In this document: in pieces, positions 62,650 through 64,000 of the stretch
How positions within the stretch are numbered: the first letter of the stretch is position 1
How the letters are laid out: each line of letters begins with the position of its first letter
Origin: Taenia hydatigena
Taxonomy: Eukaryota; Platyhelminthes; Cestoda; Cyclophyllidea; Taeniidae
Direction of reading: 5' to 3'
NCBI GenBank assembly: GCA_036345935.2
Contig: JADWOT020000007.1
Location: 6,650,644 to 6,714,643 of the forward strand
DNA: 64,000 nt
Program-made: the position numbers and the translations under genes
Notes under the pieces: generated by a model
Told to the model about the DNA's origin: nothing
Database searches by the model: none
The model's input: only the letters and a program-made list of their open reading frames with translations

Positions 62650-63470
62650 TTTCCGTTTGTCAGTGACGTCTGTTGTCCCCCGGTACCCTACCATCTGTTG
62701 TAGGCACGGATGTCTCAACGGCGCACTGGCGTAGCAAGTCTGGCGGATTTCTTCTGATTAACTGTGATAAGGAGATGAATGATGATAACCAGTCCAGCAG
62801 AATTTGTTTCAAGCCTTCATATCCAGCGCGATGAAGAAGCATTTTATGCAAAGAGAACAAAGTTTATTTTCCAACTTTAAACGGACGCAGGTGTTGTTAA
62901 CAAATCTGATATAGTTGGCAAAAGCTAATTGAAAGTCATTTAAGCATTAAGAAACTCTCTTTTCTAAAGGCCCTTGCAATCATCTTGCTGATTTTCATGC
63001 ATTCCCGATCCTTAGCAAGCGAAAAAGCTGTCTTTTCATCAGCCCTTTTCGTGCTTAGCATTGGCTCTTGCAAGATTTTGTATGCCTTCCTTGTTAAAAT
63101 AGGCCAAAAGATACCGACAAAGCCTACTTTAATGCAAGACTCGTAGAATCTACTAAAATAGTTTGGTTTAGGTACAATTTTGACTGAAATCCCCATGTTT
63201 GCTAGTGAAGTTTAGAGGAATTAAGAGTTGCTCGAGTTTTGTTGCGAGAATAAAAGCGCAAAGCAAACTGCACATCATCAGCCAGCATAACAGCAACCAT
63301 ATCTGTTTTACCGGTCCATGCAACATGAATGAGCGGCCTGCAGTCTTGTTAGCTTCATAGGCTATAAGAAGATTTGAAATGTTCACGTCACTACAATCAA
63401 CAGCTAATAATGACGGCTGGGTTGGTGACGTCAGAATGATTAAGCAGGAGTTAGGCCAACACCCCGTCAC
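62650..63470 (-). pseudogene. Decayed ankyrin-repeat gene
   Basis: On the minus strand, pieces of ankyrin repeats occur in order. QPSLLAVDCSDVNISNLLI lies near 63419-63360. After a frame change, GRPLIHVAWTGKTDMVAVML (around 63340-63270) keeps the G-x-PLH-A--G---V--L pattern. KTAFSLAKDRECMKISKMI lies near 63035-62975. LLHRAGYEGLKQILL lies near 62839-62790, in the same frame as the previous piece but after several stops. Ankyrin repeats are 33-residue helix-turn-helix protein-interaction modules. The frameshift and stops make this a pseudogene unless some pieces are separate exons with unseen introns. The parent family cannot be named. Confidence 0.65.
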
Positions 63471-64000
63471 CTGATGCCATTGCCTTTCATAGTGCTGCAT
63501 TTAAGTCGCTGCGTTTTATTCGAGGCGATTTTTGAAACGAATAAGTAATTTTCTGGACACAATTTTCATGACCGTTGCTGTCGACCTTCATTTTGCTCAA
63601 GCCAAATTGTTTTTATTAATTCAAACCAAATGCTGCATAGAGTTAGGCTAAAAAAAGCGTTTAAAAGTAAGCATAGTAAATGAGCGCCACGTAGATGACA
63701 TGGAGTTAGCAAGCAGTGGGTGGTAGGATTAACAGCCCATTATAGTTTTATTTCTTCCAAGAAAGTTTTGTGCATGGGAATGGTGCACTGAGTGATAGAA
63801 ACAAAAGTCTGCAAGCACCCTGTTGTGTTGTAACTTGCGTTGCCAAGATTGCCAAGGGAATGAGTATTTTGCTACCAGTTATCCCAAACTTTCCATTCAC
63901 GTGTCGCCATATGGAGCTGCTGGTGTCTAAGGAAACATGCTTTATGTAGTCCGTGATGATCACAGATTTAGTTGATAGTAGCAAATCCACAGCTTACAGA
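63471..64000. other. No recognisable gene at the right edge
   Basis: An 80-codon minus-strand frame (63748-63990) has no motif. It may belong to the 5' part of the ankyrin gene, but nothing shows this. Confidence 0.4.

Noticed and set aside
1..64000. CRISPR arrays, operons, ribosome binding sites or other prokaryotic features
   Set aside because: No regularly spaced short repeats or dense coding. The content is eukaryotic (split exons, Pol III tRNA genes, Ty3 relic).

Overview
This is a window of nuclear animal DNA that is almost entirely non-coding and repeat-derived. The gene parts show split exons with GT...AG borders (two fibronectin type III exons at the left edge, a possible 35-nt intron in a RAD54 relic), eukaryotic tRNA genes with internal promoter boxes, and Ty3-type retroelement debris. 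Inference only: the very short intron, the repeated Hsp70 pseudogenes and the style of the FN3 repeats fit a flatworm, most likely a tapeworm. No species can be fixed from the sequence alone.

Layout. 1-763: 3' part of one FN3 exon, an intron, and a complete phase 1-1 FN3 exon, all on the plus strand. This is the only clear intact protein-coding sequence. 764-5480: nothing recognised. 5481-22672: a 17-kb imperfect palindrome. Its outer arms (5481-8365 and 19761-22672) each carry a decayed Hsp70 C-terminal region in inverted orientation. Its inner arms (9628-11980 and 14225-15803) are nearly identical in their core and more diverged outside. Non-matching inserts lie at 8366-9627 and 15804-19760, and a 2.2-kb spacer forms the centre. 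The right insert holds a decayed unidentified split gene (17482-18360) and a dispersed repeat. 22673-29660: dispersed repeats, microsatellite-like DNA and small unassigned frames. 29670-30450: an intact tRNA-Ser(CGA) among tRNA fragments. 30451-36529: nothing recognised. 36530-36945: RAD54 C-terminal pseudogene.

36998-38951 and 43297-45262 are two diverged direct copies of a 2-kb unit. Each ends in a plus-strand tRNA-Met-like and a minus-strand tRNA-Arg(CCT)-like sequence. A Ty3/gypsy integrase relic (38963-39420) abuts the first. 47928-49435 and 53530-54830 are a second direct duplication, each carrying a tRNA-Trp-derived sequence; the second copy has a CTA (amber-reading) anticodon. 49765-50135 is a third copy of part of the outer palindrome arm. 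54831-62649 shows nothing recognisable except short unassigned frames. 62650-63470 is a decayed ankyrin-repeat gene on the minus strand.

The parts do not form a pathway or operon. The picture is an intergenic, probably repeat-rich block where inverted and direct duplications, retroelement relics, pseudogenes and tRNA-derived sequences have accumulated beside one FN3 gene. The most unusual items are the large palindrome with its conservation gradient, the RAD54 relic, and the dense, mostly broken tRNA-like sequences.
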